Positions 34,534 through 47,750 are shown, counted from the first letter of the stretch. The stretch: 64,000 nt of DNA from Varroa destructor (GCF_002443255.2 NW_019211455.1:25956479-26020478); one strand, 5' to 3'. Notes: a model not told the origin generated them from the sequence alone. Translations and numbers: made by a program.

Positions 34534-35001
34534 GTGTGCTCCCCCATGCTTTTTCCTGCCTCTCACTTTATTCTCTCTCCCTCTCGCTCTCCCTCTTCCT
34601 CTCTCTGTGGCAGCGTGTCATTCAAGTATCCTATCTTATTCAGTCATTGCTGTGAAGATTTCCGTGGTGGTAAAATGGATTGGCCTAGTAAAACATACCA
34701 CATGCATTTTTTGAACGTTTGTTTCGAAGTAGTGCCGAGACCCATGTCACTACTTCCAGCATCGTCGTCGCCGCCGCCAATGGACAACAGGGGCGCTTTG
34801 ATAGACACGACGTTCGAAAGCATGCAGCCACTCAACCTACGAGCGCTCGAAATCGGGATGACAGTTGCTAAGCTAAGAGGACATGCTAGTGGAAAACAGC
34901 CACGGCTAGACAGGGTGGCATTCGTACCAACTAGCCTCTTCCCTTTCGTTTTCGTTTCGGTTTTTGGTCGACTAGCAAGCCGACCGCTGTCCGAAGGGTG
35001 A
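34534..35001 (+). CDS. ORF, 155 codons; ATG at 34780 gives 73 aa
   Basis: The frame is open from 34534 to 35001. Its first part overlaps a CT-rich tract (34571-34606) and is Ser, Pro and Phe rich, as expected of translated pyrimidine repeats. The part from the ATG at 34780 (MDNRGALIDTTFESMQPLNL) has normal composition, including a basic stretch (KLRGHASGKQPRLDR) and a hydrophobic C-terminal helix. A CGTCGCCGCCGCC run directly precedes this ATG. I recognise no domain. The segment from 34780 is the more credible coding part. Confidence 0.27.
   Translation: MCSPMLFPASHFILSPSRSPSSSLCGSVSFKYPILFSHCCEDFRGGKMDWPSKTYHMHFLNVCFEVVPRPMSLLPASSSPPPMDNRGALIDTTFESMQPLNLRALEIGMTVAKLRGHASGKQPRLDRVAFVPTSLFPFVFVSVFGRLASRPLSEG
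34571..34606. repeat. CT-rich tract
   Basis: Thirty-six bases almost purely of C and T on the plus strand. Confidence 0.9.
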
Positions 35002-35004
35002 CTG

Positions 35005-36180
35005 TCACGCCATCAGCTTAACGGGCACAGTCGGGTGAACAACCAAGAAGCACGTGACCATCTCAATGTCAAATAGAATAAGTATACGCACACAGTCAAA
35101 TGGCGGAAGTTCATTGGTAAACACTTTAAGCGAGCCAGCGAAAAAAAGACCGTCAGACTGCAGCGGTGCTGCTACTAGAAGACCGGAATGGTAAGGAAAG
35201 TTAGCGGACGCTTCAAGAATACCAAGCCGACGCGACAAGAGGCAGTTTAAAAGCGATTGTTTTCTTCACCAGCTCCAGTTAACTTTCGAATCTCTGTCAT
35301 CTGTGTATGTGCATGTTTACTGTGTGTTAGCTGGTCATTAGGTATAGGTTGGCGCTTGTCACGCCCGGATATCGGCAGCAACTGATTAGTGCAGGTGCTA
35401 TGCAAAATTGCTATAAAAATACTAGAAATACATTGTTAATTATAGCTGTTTTAGAAAACTCGCCAAAGCTTATAAAGATCAATGTTCTACATGCTTGTAT
35501 ATACTCAGACAATTGCTGGTTTAGTAAGACTATTTATGTTCCTTGGCTTGCGAGATTCCCATTGGGGTATAGGTAAAGAATTTTCAACCTCTAAAAGCTT
35601 CTCGTGCTCCATTAGAGTGCTCTGGCTCCGTGGATATATACGCACATATTTGATTTAGTTTTTCCACTGCCCATTGATACATGGATGCCCCCGATCATTC
35701 ATCCCTCTTATCGAGCCAAAGCCGAGTGACTATTCGTAATATTCATTGTCGTATTGTCGGCCGGTCTCTGTCGTGCGTAAAAATGCTATAAGCAAAGATA
35801 TCGAACCACGTAAACAGGAAATAAAAGCCACAGACGTCACCATCCCCGTCATTGCCATCCTAATATACGCAAATGTTCTTCTATCTTTCTTTGACCTGTG
35901 AAACAGCATAACTCTGCTCTTAAGGCAAGAAGACGTTTCACATGGTTGTATAACTCGGTTTGGCCCTCTGTTTAACATAGCTCCAGCCCTCATTATCGAG
36001 GTTACTTTGGTGGCCATAGAACCGCAGTCCGTGTCTTCGTTCGGTCGTATAATTGACGGACAAATCGACTAAACATTCGACGATTTTTACTGACGACGGT
36101 GGTCCATCGTTCGACGGGCGGACAGACAGCTACCCTGCGGGTGGATCCACCATAAATTTTCATCTTGTCACTACAATAGC
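35005..36180. other. non-coding stretch
   Basis: No gene is supported. Minus-strand ORFs at 35005-35238 and 35730-36017 have no further evidence. Confidence 0.5.
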
Positions 36181-36184
36181 CAGA

Positions 36185-36205
36185 GCAGCAGCAGCAGCAG
36201 CAGCA
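36185..36205. repeat. (GCA)7 microsatellite
   Basis: Seven perfect GCA/CAG units on the plus strand, within a 70-codon open frame (36053-36265) where they encode an alanine run. Confidence 0.95.
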
Positions 36206-36269
36206 ATGTCTAACGTATCAGCATCACACCAGATAGGACGAACGATAGTTTTTTTTTTTTATTAATATA

Positions 36270-39200
36270 TATATCTTGATTAACTTGTATATACGTGGAC
36301 GTTTGTTCCGTCGATGTTTTTGCTACGGCAAGTCTTGATCATTCGCATGTTTGCTGACGTACGTCAGTGCGGCGTCGACAAGGAGACCGATCCGAAATAG
36401 CTCGATCAGCTGTCTCCCTTTTTTGCTTGCGCGCGAACTCTTACCCTGTTCGTTGCGCGTTCCATCTTTGTATTTCGATTACGCCTATTAATCGTGACGG
36501 CACACTTTGCACGTAGTGCCGCAGTGGAGCTGCATCGACTAAACGCCGGTGACGAAGTCAGTTTCGATTTCGTTTATATTATTATGAAGTACGAACGATT
36601 GCAAAATACCTGTGGTATTAGCAGTACTTATTTGATGGTACTTTTGCACGCCGTATACCTTTTCGGTCACCTAACAAATGCTGTATGCCTGTGCGTACCT
36701 ACCTTTGTTTGTGTTCGTTACGTTTGTCTGTATTGCGTACGTAGATAAACGTAAAACTAAACCTTTGGGCTGTTATATATATATATTGTGATAAAGGTAG
36801 CCGGACAGTGCATGCGACGTGCTCGAGGAGTACGTTTTATTAAAAATGAACGGAAAATGCGTGTATGGAAAAGTATTATTGTCATGCGCGACCCCATTGC
36901 TGCAACACATGTTAAGGTAATGCCCAGAACGATTTAGTTTATGCCCGCAACTTTCTTAGTTAAAGATCAAAACCAGATGAATGACAGAAGTTTAGCAACG
37001 AGATGACAGATATTCCGATTCTGTTATTGGTCCGTCGAACCATTGCGTTGATTACTCCTTATATATAAATCTTAGTTAAGTACGTTATCCAACGGGCCGA
37101 TAAAAATTTTCAAAACTTCGATCGTTCATAGTAAGTAGGCGGGGCAAGAAGGATTCCCATCACTACTATAAAGCACTGGCACACGTAGAAACGATTATTT
37201 CTAACTTAATTTTTTTTTTCTATTGGTCATTGTAAATCGAGCCGGCCAAACACTCAACTGAGTTACGCCCTAAATCATAAACGTAACGCAGAAAGCTGTC
37301 TGAGTAATTTCGAATCCCACATACAAGTATGAGGATTAATTGGTCACACGGGTCGCTCACACTTCTCATTTTCCTCCATTTGACCCTCAGATCGCCATTT
37401 ATCCGCTGGCAGAAAATAGATATACGTTGGTTTACTTATCACCGTATGACGTAGCCATAAAGGAAAGATGTAAAATATAACTGAGTTTATAACTGATGTT
37501 AACAACAACACAAAGATCTATTCAGGTCCCCAAAAAAGGATCACGTGTTTTTTTGTTGCAACATCCATGTCCTATATTCAATTTTATATTACGATTGCCT
37601 GTATTTGCTAGCTATTAATGCTCGTAATACTTTCCAGTTGGATTTAATACAGGTCGGGACGCCTTTAAGGCGAACTGTATACGTAATAGTATACAATTTT
37701 TCTTTTTTTGAACTATAACCAAACCAGACTATCAACACATAGCCAGAAAATGTCGATAAAAACGGTTAGACGTTAAAACGTTAGATAAAAACGGTTCTAA
37801 AATAGTACCTAATATGGGATTTCCGAGTCGATCAGCAACACTAACGATCAGAACTCCATTAACGGCTCGCTTCTTTGAGTGAATAGGCAAAAAGGACGTT
37901 ACCTTCATCAACCTTAGGTCTCTATGCCTAGGCAATAACGCACCGAATTTACGTCACTTGACGTAGACTCTTATCTCCCTTTACACGTTCCGATACCAAC
38001 CAGTTTATTCTTGCAAAAAAATGTAATTTGAAAATTGGATTTGTTTAATATTCTCGGAGCAAGCCGTCACAACGCCTTTCGGCCCTGAGGTCCAAGTTTA
38101 ATATATACCTATACATAAAGTGATTAACCAGGACTGCAGTACCTACATCGAGCAACAAAGGACACAACTGCTTTCAAAAGTACTTTGCTGTCACGTATAG
38201 ACAGGCCATGCTCGAATAGTGGTGCGTGATATTTTTTTTTACTAGGTACTCGAAGAATGTAGCATATTAAGTAAGACACGCTATACAGATGACTACTTCG
38301 CTTTGACTTTACGGCAGTTAAGTTTCCATAGTTCTTTGACAGTAGTGTGCGGTCTTGTCAATCTTTTGCCATCAGCAGATTATCTCGTAGTGCCTTGTTT
38401 TGCCCTATGTTTGTTCCGTTAGCTATAGTTGTCGCCGCTAGCGGATCAAGTATTACTAACTACTTACCTGTCTGTTCGGCTTTAGATGACAAATGGACTA
38501 TTACTTAATGCAAGAGCGTAACTTTGAATTTCTGTAATGTGCAGGACTCTCCTAGGCTCCGGGAAAGCTATATTGGCTACATAAGAAAAACAACAGTGAC
38601 TATTTTGGCGGAAATGCGATCAACTATCTCTTTTTTTTTTTTCAATTTGTTATTTAACCATAACAGCTCGAACTGGGTAGTAAGTGGTATCCTGTAATTA
38701 GAGTAGAACGTCATTAGTGCTATCATCAACGATGCTTCAATTATAGCAAGAAGACGAAGAGAAAATGGCTCCTGATACCTAGTTTCATGATCTGGAAACG
38801 ATGTTTTGCTCGATGATGTTGGCAATGTTGTTGAGCTATCTAGCGCTCACTGATTGAAACTCACTGTCCATGGAAACTATTCATTAGGCTGACTCAAATA
38901 TCATCGATTATCACAATCAAAGATTAGCAATGAAAATATTCAAACAAACAAACCCATCGGAGGGACGTTCAGTTTAAGAAGTAACCCACTTCGTCTGCTA
39001 TAGCAAAGCTGGGATGGCGCTGTTCGACAAATTAAGATACGAGCTACATTTATGTAGTAATTGATGAATGATAATCTGATAACCTTACTGTGTTCTCCGC
39101 CAATTTCGCAAATAAAAACTGATTCATTTATGGAAAACTAAATTCCATATCTAAAAATACCGCACACCAATCGACCTACATAATGCATGCGATACGAACC

Positions 39201-41680
39201 CACCACCCCCTGTTAGGAAGCGTGAACAACCTAGCCCGGATAAGTTGAGTCTCAAGTGCTATTAGGTCCTAACAGTGCATATGTTAGGCCAATTGAAGAT
39301 ACTTCGCTGTCATTAAAACAATCGGCCATCGACCCTCGGATGTTGGCGGTGACGATGATGCTATACATAGTCTTAATATTATGTCTAGAAAGATGGCACA
39401 GATCCACAATAGCGAATAAGTGACCCGTAAAAGGAAGTTGAACTGCCCATATGTTGCGCGTTTGTTCTAAACAGCTCAGAAATACTCCTATAGGAGGCTA
39501 ACAAGAATAAAAGTACAAACAAGTTCGTTTGATTTCATAGTTCATAGTAAATACCCGTTATAACAATCTCCATTTATACAGCTGTGCAAAAACCCTAATA
39601 AAATTTATACTCCCTACACGGAAAGTGGGCAGTTACAATAAACTGGGTACAGGTGTTGATATAACGGCTTGGGTATCTTGAAGCTTACCCACCCGTATCG
39701 TTGAATACTTTATTTCATTATCGATTTCCTACCTGTGGACCCACCATCCTCACGACATAAAAACTGCTAAAATATGAACCTAAAAGTTGTTTCAAATTAC
39801 CCGGTCACTTTCGCCCTACCGAACATACCGCACACGACGTTCTCTTGGAGAAGCAAACAGTCCGGTTTATTTGATCTCTGTTTTAGATTTCAGAGTTCTA
39901 CTTTACCCATATAATTGCCTGGGTTACGCTTCTCTGTGTAGCTAAAGGACCAGTTCACTAGTATGTCATTGTTAATTCCTGTTAGAGATTACCAAAGACG
40001 CTGTTTTGTATTGCCGCCATTAGCTAAAACACGTCCATGTGAATGAACAGGTATGTGCAGACGAGTTCGAGAGATAGCACCGGAACGCTATCCATAGTGA
40101 ACATCACAACAAAAGAAGAACAGACGAAGAGAGGGGGGTAAAGACAACGGTCTTTGTTTCGGGGTCCACAATTACAGTTGCCGTCACTGCTATTATTGCT
40201 GACCTTAACATAGTAGGACGCCAAACGCTAACACAGAGGATCACAGGTTACTATAGCGGTAGAGTTCAGCATTACAGACCACTTGGTAGCAGCTGCAGGA
40301 AAAATGCGATAAAATGATATACCTCATTTTTGAAGTATCAGTAGCGGCAACAACCACCGACAACAAGTGGCGTCGGAGCCCAGTGCCGACATTTAACAAT
40401 AACAAATAAAGGGCCAGATGATTCGGATGTAAGTTAGCTATTGGAAATTCTGTTCTATACAGATCTATGCCCATCCAGTGCTCGGTAACAGCAATCGCGA
40501 ATCGTTTAGTTTAGCGATAAAAGATAATATAGCAGATAATGTTCAGCGAAAACTGTTTGCCGCATGAAGACATCGTGTCTATTATCCAGCTGTATAAACG
40601 GCACCTTAAATTTAGGACACAGTAGGTGTAGTAGGCACATTAATCAACTGGCCGGCAATTGCTAGTGCGCGTAGTGAGTCAGCGGCTTGTTCGACGGACA
40701 CCGACCGTATCGTTTGAAATACGCCAACTAACGCTAGCTGCCCGGAGTTAAAGACATCTGGGGTGCGGGATTCATCTGTTCGCAGTTTTTTTCATTGAAT
40801 CCAGCTCGTATGTAAGTCATACCTTGCTGTGCAGTTCACTGTTAATAATTGTTACTATCAAAAAGACCTTTGCAGGTAAGTCTATGCTGAACTAATTAAA
40901 AAAAATGTACACAGTTTTTATATGAGTTTTCTTTTTCTTCCTTTTCAAATCAGTGGTGTCTACATAAGGATGACTGAAGGTATTAAGGGTGATGCCGTTT
41001 GCTAATCGCGGCAAATCTCGTAGTTCACAGCTAATGATCTCGTTTTTTTTTTTTGCTGGCCTAAAGGCGCGAGCTATCTTGCGGCTTCACCGCAAATAAG
41101 ATTGGACTATTGTGTGTATTATTACTATTATTATAAATAGCAAGCCAAATGTCTGTCATTGTAGTCGTTTTGGAAATGCTTGTGGGCTGTGTCGGGAGTC
41201 GTTTTTTTCGAGTGGAATCGACCGACCAGCCAGTAAATTGTATTCTGTATCGTCAGACCGCTTGTTCAATGACACCAGGAAAGACCTTATCAGATATGTA
41301 GCTCACCGTGCTTTAACAAGGCGTGCAACGGCCGATCTTCGCAGTATGCTCCAGCAGAGCATGCGCTTATTTACTACGTATTATAATGTATTATTACTTC
41401 ATACATTATTAGCGGTGAAGACAATTATCATCTTTATTTTTGTCGGGCCCGTCATGTCTATGACTAGCTTTCGCCTACTCGACCATAAAGAATTGGCAAG
41501 TGTGCACAATCCTAATTAATGTCACTTAAGCTACCTTCGACAATTTACTTCATGCAGCTAAATGTTTTCGCTACTGCTATGAGACTGTTGGCTCAGTCTC
41601 TATTTTTCGGGTTTTACGTTCAGGATCGCCGTTAGGCATACCCACATCAGACAGAGGGCTGACTGGGTGGCTGGCTCTCA
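36270..41680. other. 5.4-kb gene-poor stretch
   Basis: I see no supportable gene. Contents: AT repeats at about 36272 and 36773, T runs at about 38232, 38630 and 41043, a 13-nt direct repeat (gataaaaacggtt at 37755 and 37784), and a strong isolated donor (TTTGCAG then GTAAGT at 40876) 41 nt after a ttgctgtgcag acceptor. The 135-codon plus-strand frame at 41112-41519 has no splice or start support. Confidence 0.5.
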
Positions 41681-41685
41681 GCCAT

Positions 41686-41759
41686 CGCGGAACCTAGGTT
41701 CGAACCTCGACTGCAACGTATCCCTAAGGTAAATTCCTTACCCATTAAGCTATCCCGGG
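41686..41759 (-). ncRNA. tRNA-like element (tRNA pseudogene or tRNA-derived SINE head)
   Basis: On the minus strand an exact Pol III A-box match (TAGCTTAATGGG, 41752-41741) lies 46 bases before a near-perfect B box (GGTTCGAACCT, 41706-41696), the spacing found in tRNA genes. Six of seven acceptor-stem pairs form (one a wobble) between CCCGGGA (41759-41753) and TTCCGCG (41692-41686). The D arm keeps three pairs. The anticodon stem does not pair and the T stem is mostly broken, so it is not a working tRNA. Downstream sequence is unrelated to tRNA, as in a SINE. No poly(A) tail or second copy was noticed. Confidence 0.55.
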
Positions 41760-41769
41760 AACCTAGTCG

Positions 41770-43780
41770 ACAATCTGTGGACCTACTCGAAACGTGTCAG
41801 TTCAGGCACCTGCATAGCCTGAACGCGTTTGACAGATAGTGCAGCCTTGAACTTTGTTCACCGAATAGACTTACAGTCTCGGCGACGAGACCGCAATTGG
41901 CAGTCATTGATGCCTGAAATCCGTGGCTGTCTAAATCCATAGAGTTTAGCGATAGTAACATGGTGTTTCAAAGTAATTTGACCCTGCAAAGGCCATCTAC
42001 CAAAAAAACTTGAATACTTCGCTCACAAATAAACATTGCTTTCACCTATAGTACTATACGCTCATCGAGACAAAAATAAACCAGAAAAATGTAACTAGGT
42101 TTGAAACAAAGTCCTCACGTCTCGTTGGAAACAGCAGCAGTCGTATCCAGGAGGAGCATAAATGTTCTCATTTGATTGTGTTGTGCTGTCACTTTTGAGA
42201 GGGTGCTAAAACACTACTAGTAAACCAAACAGGTCTGTGATGCCGTCACAAGACTCTCTGAGCTTCCGGCTTAGATTCTGTTCAGTATATGACTCATAGA
42301 CAGCAGTTTGCTGTCGTCGCCAATCCTAGAAGAAAAAAGGGTGACAATGACAAAATATGGAGAGTGTTCAGGGGTACACAAAACACACGGAATGACGCCT
42401 ATATTGAGTATAGCGACGGGTAAGAGGACGTCTTTTATCTCTTTGCTTGTCATCGTCTCGTAACATCATCATCATCACAAGAATATGGACACCAGAAGAG
42501 CTGCTGTCACCGTTTGAACTCAGCGACGTTCAACGCTGAACGGCAGGAGCAAGCCTGAGCGATACGTGTGACCTCCTGCGCATCGCCTGTTAAACTTCTC
42601 ATCTCACTGGCTTTACGTCCACGTCGTTGCTTCTGTTGAAGAAGTCACGGATATCGCAATCTCGTTATTAAACCGTCTTAAAACTAATATTGATAAAATC
42701 ATCGACGACGGCCATCGCGTATAGATAATACTGTTCATCGATCATGCCGGTAGTCAAGCAGCTAAAACTGTTTCTATCATTCCATCCGCCTACGAGACAT
42801 CAGTGTTCTCTCTATACAACCAACAGTATATATACATTGTTGAGAATACACGAAATGACTCGAGTCGTGTTACCAATGCCTGGGGGTCGATGGTGAACTC
42901 ACTGACTAATGAAGATATTTTTTATTATTCAGTTGATGAAAGTGGCCTGGAGTGAACCCCCATTAGCTAAAAGCGCCCCTGCATTCTGGAAGGCCAAAAA
43001 TGTACAACGCGAATGCGTTTTGTATTATTTCAACATTAGGATCCGGTTAGCGGTATAGAAAGCTAGATACAGAATTCGAATGCTCGATATTTATGCTCAG
43101 CGTATGTGCCAAGTGTTATCTGCAGAAGCGGCAGGGCATAACGAATTTTTATTTAGACAGAGACTCCATTCCAGCAACTATTTTATAGCTCCTATATTTT
43201 TAGGCTTCATTTTTGATTTTCTGTACATTGCAGTCGAAGTGCTCCTCGAAGTTATGTTGCTTCCGCTTGATGAAGTCGAACAAAACACCTGGCTAATGTA
43301 CTGCACCGCAACCATACAACGGCGATGGCTGAAGCTTGAAAATTTGTCCTGGTGAGGCACGTAGTTAAATTAAATCTCAGTGCTTCCAGTCTCCATAGTA
43401 GTAATCGAGAAAACAGCAAATTTCACTGGTTATTCTACCGCAGCCGTACTAAAACGCTGCATAAGTACCGAGTACGTCCAGTTTTCATTGACTTCTATTT
43501 TCCCTATCCGACTTACATTGCTTGCACATCTTTGTCCACGATGGGGGACGGGACGTACAGAGTCAAGCTCATACATCGCTAAAGACAAGGTTAACATTCA
43601 TTAGTTCTCCTAGCTACGAATGAGTGGCAATTATAGCGCCGTTAGTAGTAGTAGTACCAATTGTTTGTTATCCTCTTGTAATATTTTTTCAAATGATCTC
43701 TTTCTGGATGTTTGATTGACTTTGGTTCTCTCCACCGCCACAGGCACTCACTTTCTCGCGTTTTTTTTTGCCGTTGTGAT
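41770..43780. other. non-coding stretch
   Basis: No gene is supported. A CAT trinucleotide tract lies at about 42463-42477. Plus-strand ORFs at 43080-43604 overlap in several frames and have no splice support. Confidence 0.5.
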
Positions 43781-43988
43781 CGTCATTTTTGACAGTCAGA
43801 GTTATTTTTGCGTCGCATATGATCCGCATCCACTACAACTGCGAGTACGCTCATAATTCTCGGCCACGTCTATCTAGCTGTCCCCGATTCTGCGCGTCGC
43901 CCTTGTCTCTCATCCTATCTGCCTGCCTTAAGCAGGTAAATCCTCCCAACGGACGACGCGTGTTTCCGTTCTAACAGGGCTAACTGGC

Positions 43989-44339
43989 TTACTGCTTGGC
44001 TGAATATGCGACTCTTTGACAATCTCTTGGACAACAGCGGCCGCAGGCGACGCTCAACGTGAAACGCTGAGCAGTACTGCCTCGTAGTTGTTTTCTTTTC
44101 CTATTTTCGGCGTTAACGCAGATATCGTCTTCGGGGTCGGGCCTACAGACTTTGAAGATTCCGCTGGTTGGCCAGTATCCATTGGTTGGCCCGCTAGCAC
44201 CGCGACGCTCATCCGAATGGGGCACTCGTTGTGGCCGATTGCTTTTGCACGTCGAAACAAACAAGACCAGGACGAAGAGAACGTAAGCGACGGCTATATT
44301 GGCCCTACAAAATAGCAACAGGCTCGTAACAACTGTCAT
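43989..44339 (-). CDS. weak ORF with hydrophobic N-terminal half, 116 codons
   Basis: The minus-strand frame carries a long hydrophobic segment (SLLLFCRANIAVAYVLFVLVL) in its first 30 residues, then a hydrophilic, cysteine-containing tail ending ACGRCCPRDC. It lies in a GC-rich patch (43860-44340). On the plus strand a good acceptor (gtttccgttctaacag, near 43976) starts a 27-codon frame in the same area, and a second minus-strand frame is open. Frame and strand are therefore uncertain. Confidence 0.18.
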   Translation of the reverse strand: MTVVTSLLLFCRANIAVAYVLFVLVLFVSTCKSNRPQRVPHSDERRGASGPTNGYWPTSGIFKVCRPDPEDDICVNAENRKRKQLRGSTAQRFTLSVACGRCCPRDCQRVAYSAKQ

Positions 44340-44344
44340 GCGTT

Positions 44345-44930
44345 ACTTGCGGACGGTAGCAACATCAATAAACGTTGTAACAATAACGATAATAACACCG
44401 CACTGATCGTGACAATATGACACCCTGAATGAGTAAGTTGTAGGAGTTGTAGCAGTGGAAACAGTGTAGCTTTATGGCCTCGAAAGCACACTCATAGAAA
44501 GAAATACTGAGAGTTCTAAGATCAACCGTACCAATAATGGCAATAGTAATATACAGCGTTTGGTTAGGGGTGGTGGCCTAAGTAAAAAAAAAAAACAGGT
44601 TTATAGAGAAAGTCTGTCGGGTCTGGAGTTGATTTGTTTTGTTTTGGCACGCCGATTTAATAGCAACAGCAGCAGGAACATTTATGCGATTGTTGGGACC
44701 GGTGACTGACATCGTTCAGAGAAGAAAAAATTCGTCCTTCTTTCCGTCATCCAGGCTCTATGACCTTAGGTCTTATTGGAAATTTAAAGAAAATTTTTGT
44801 TTGCGAAGAACCAATTCAGAAACGCTCATTCTAAGCAACCGTGTACTATCGGATATATCTTTCTTGTTCATTTTGAAAAAAGCTTCATCAGTACAGACCA
44901 GCCTCTGTTGAGGCCCGATTGTATATCCTG
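44345..44930. other. no supportable gene
   Basis: A 12-nt A run lies near 44585. A 90-codon plus-strand frame (44639-44911) lacks an ATG start at its beginning and splice sites. Confidence 0.45.
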
Positions 44931-44937
44931 GAGTTGA

Positions 44938-45141
44938 ATGTTTTGCTATCCTTTATATGAATATTTTCTAATCTTAGATCTCCCAATACGGTACAACCGG
45001 GCCTTAAGACATCTTGAGAAGTCGCAGCGTTACTGGAGAAGCACAACAATTTCCGCCATTGATCGCTTAATTAAAACGGGCGGCTTCGAATGGCAACGCA
45101 ACATACTCGTGAGATATTTGTCATTGTTTTCAGCTCGTTAA
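44938..45141 (+). CDS. ATG-initiated 67-aa ORF
   Basis: The ATG at 44938 opens 67 codons to 45141. A hydrophobic start (MFCYPLYEYFLILDL) is followed by a basic, helix-like part (RALRHLEKSQRYW and IDRLIKTGG). A donor-like CTC-GTGAGA at 45111 would end it in phase 0. A pyrimidine-rich acceptor (tttgtcattgttttcag) follows within 25 nt, too close to form an intron. Flanks are AT-rich. Function is unknown. Confidence 0.2.
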   Translation: MFCYPLYEYFLILDLPIRYNRALRHLEKSQRYWRSTTISAIDRLIKTGGFEWQRNILVRYLSLFSAR

Positions 45142-45144
45142 GAC

Positions 45145-46070
45145 CGAAAATCGGAATCGCTCGGACTTGACGGATCTCCGTTCATAATCATGATTATTGA
45201 TTATTTTTAATACTTTAATGAAACCGATGAGCCCTTAACGTTGCAGGTACGCAGCAGACGCTGATAATAGGTGCTATGCACGCCAAGTAATAATAACAAT
45301 ACACACAAGGAATTTTGACAAAATAGACTCATTAAGCCTATCTAAGAATAACAGCACAGAGAATAAAGTCATCGCACAAAAAAGAACGTAAAACTCATAC
45401 TGTAACACAGCATTGAAGGGTTCACCTATATAATGTTATAACGAACATTCGGCTACTATATAATGTATTTTATTGTACTCTCGTTATGTCCGTATAATTA
45501 CGAGGTGTCAAAAACCTACCTATTAGTAATAGTAGCTCTTAGCAATATGACAGCTTGCGCATCTTCAAATGACGCGCGTATAAAATGTTTAGTCGAACAC
45601 AGGCAAACTGCTTTTCCCTCGTAGGCGCATGTCGACGCCTACATACAAGATACTGTTGTCAACTAGGGAAAATACCCAATCTGACCCGAAGAACAAACGG
45701 AACTTGGCTTGTCCAACCGAGCCCGTCATCGCTGCTTTTCCACTCGATAACGGTCCCGGATAGTCACAATATCTACGGGTAGAGCAGTGAGCCTTAAGGT
45801 CGGATGGACCAGCTGACGCAGAAAGACGAGTTGAACCTGTTTGCAAACAGACAATAGTTCGCTAACAACAGGTCGGTTAACATGCGCACCGGGAAAAAAG
45901 TGGCCATAATTATTTTGTACTATTCAGAGACGATTGAGTTAAAAGTTCGTTCTGCCGCGCCTTCTGTTTCTCATCCATTTGTTGTGGGCTCGCCCTGGCC
46001 TCCTTTTCGTCCGCGCTGTCCAGGCCTCGTTGTCGTCTTTGTCCTTTCCACTCAAACTCGAGGAAATCAT
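45145..46070. other. no supportable gene
   Basis: AT-rich up to 45540, then overlapping ORFs of 65-85 codons on both strands at 45585-45846 with no further evidence. Confidence 0.45.
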
Positions 46071-46073
46071 TAC

Positions 46074-46197
46074 CTGCAGTAGGGGCAGCAGTAGCAGATG
46101 TGGGGGAAATTTTCATTAGCGGACAATCGATTATAGATGTGAGCACGGGGACTACCGCGGCTAACAAGGATAGCGTAACGTACTCCCAGCAGCGCAT
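46074..46197 (-). CDS. candidate signal-peptide exon, 124 nt
   Basis: The ATG at 46197 starts MRCWEYVTLSLLAAVVPVL, a signal-peptide-like N-terminus, followed by a Ser, Thr, Ala and Pro-rich segment. After 41 codons and one base comes a good donor (CTGCAG then GTAATG, intron from 46073), leaving in phase 1, the usual phase after signal-peptide exons of extracellular proteins. The length, 124 nt, equals that of the alternative first exon at 12733-12856. The open frame continues to 45910 if unspliced (95 aa, charged). The mature exon was not found. Confidence 0.33.
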
Positions 46198-46199
46198 AT

Positions 46200-47720
46200 T
46201 AGAGAGCCATTCTTTATCTCCATATAGATCACCATCTCGAAGATATACGTGAAGTAGTACGTGTATGATAATAGCAGTAGCAGCACCAGTAAATAAAAAA
46301 AACCGTTGTCTCTTAGGGCCGCCTGTTTGGCCTTAGTACGCTTTTCCTGAACTGCACTAAGGAAAGTGCATCTTATTTTAGAGAAAAAAAGACGCAGTAA
46401 ATGAGAAATTGAGGCATTTTTTAACTAAAATTTTATATATTGCATCGTAATGGTACTTGAAAAATTCGTAGTGTTTAAAAAATAAGCAAGACATGTATTT
46501 ATGCTTTAATAAAATGCATTGATAACGAATGAATCAAATATCCTTGGTACCTGGCAGGCTACGTAAAGAATATTTTTTTCTGATTTGAATTTTTCTCAGA
46601 CTACTCCTCCACTATAAACATTTTATCCTTCTGTCCTACAAAGTATGTTTGCTTCCTTGTGCTAACTGATGTTGATTTACTATCCTATAAGCAAGCATAC
46701 ATGCGCCGCTGGCGTGCGCCGTATTTTTTAGACGAACGCCAGCTAGCAAAAAGTTACAGGCCGCATTAGGTAACCACTGATTTAATAATTGGGTCATTTT
46801 TGCTAGTTCCAGGAAAGGTGCACGCCTACATGCTACATTTCTACGTACCCCCAGCTAGTTACAAAATTCGGGGTTCACTGTCGGTAGTCTATCGGCGACT
46901 AACGATTCCTAGTTTCCGTGATGATTAGTTAATAAATTACTGTCAGAAAGACTTCAGTTCGAGCTATGTATTACGTTATTCCTTGAGTTTTGCCATCTAC
47001 ATTTTGATCATTGTGCTTTCGAATGATACATAGGGGGCCAGATGCAATAATTTTTTCTCGTAAAACATTTTCCCCATTATAAAAGTCGCACGCACTCACC
47101 TCAGGTCGCGAATAAATTACCATCTTATTGGTTTGCAGCGTTACGACGTTCATTTACTAGTCTTCACTAGGCTTAACTACCCAGAAGATCGCCAACAAGT
47201 TGGATAGTCTAGGCATCCCGCTAACGTTATACTACCGTCAAATTGCCAGAAAGCGATTTCACAACTAGCCTTAGGCAAATGGGCAAAAGCTAAAAGATTA
47301 ATCATGTCTCGTGAATTTCAGGCGGGCCGCATACCGTGTGTGTCTATAGTCACTCAAATAGGACTCCTATAATCTTAACCACTTACGATTTACCCTTCAG
47401 GTCGTACCCGATCAGGTCGTTCCCAGAGTACACTGGGCGGGGTTACCATCAATAATTATAGCCTACGGCCGACCTATGAAATAAACATACATTTGAGCGT
47501 TTCACATTGACCTATGGCGGCGATATAGGTAAGCAAATGTCAAACAACACGATATGTTTATCGGTAAGACGAAGTGAGAAATCCCATCATTCTACGCCGC
47601 GGTAGTAGCAGAACTCGCCGACAGGCCTTGTTTTTTCCAGCAGAGACGGCGTCAAGATAGCAAACCATCGGCGGTCGTCGCAGCTCATTGATTCAATCAT
47701 GTTGTTTCTTTTTATCTTCG
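46200..47720. other. non-coding stretch
   Basis: I see no gene here. Sequence is AT-rich between 46270 and 46700. Confidence 0.6.
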
Positions 47721-47750
47721 TGCAGATAGGAGCGCCGCAACGGTCATTAC

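Noticed and set aside
40835..40876. 41-nt microexon between ttgctgtgcag and TTTGCAG-GTAAGT
   Set aside because: Good sites but the interval is tiny, AT-rich and unsupported; could be a non-coding exon at most.
41112..41519. 135-codon plus-strand ORF
   Set aside because: No ATG near the start, no acceptor or donor; length is within chance.
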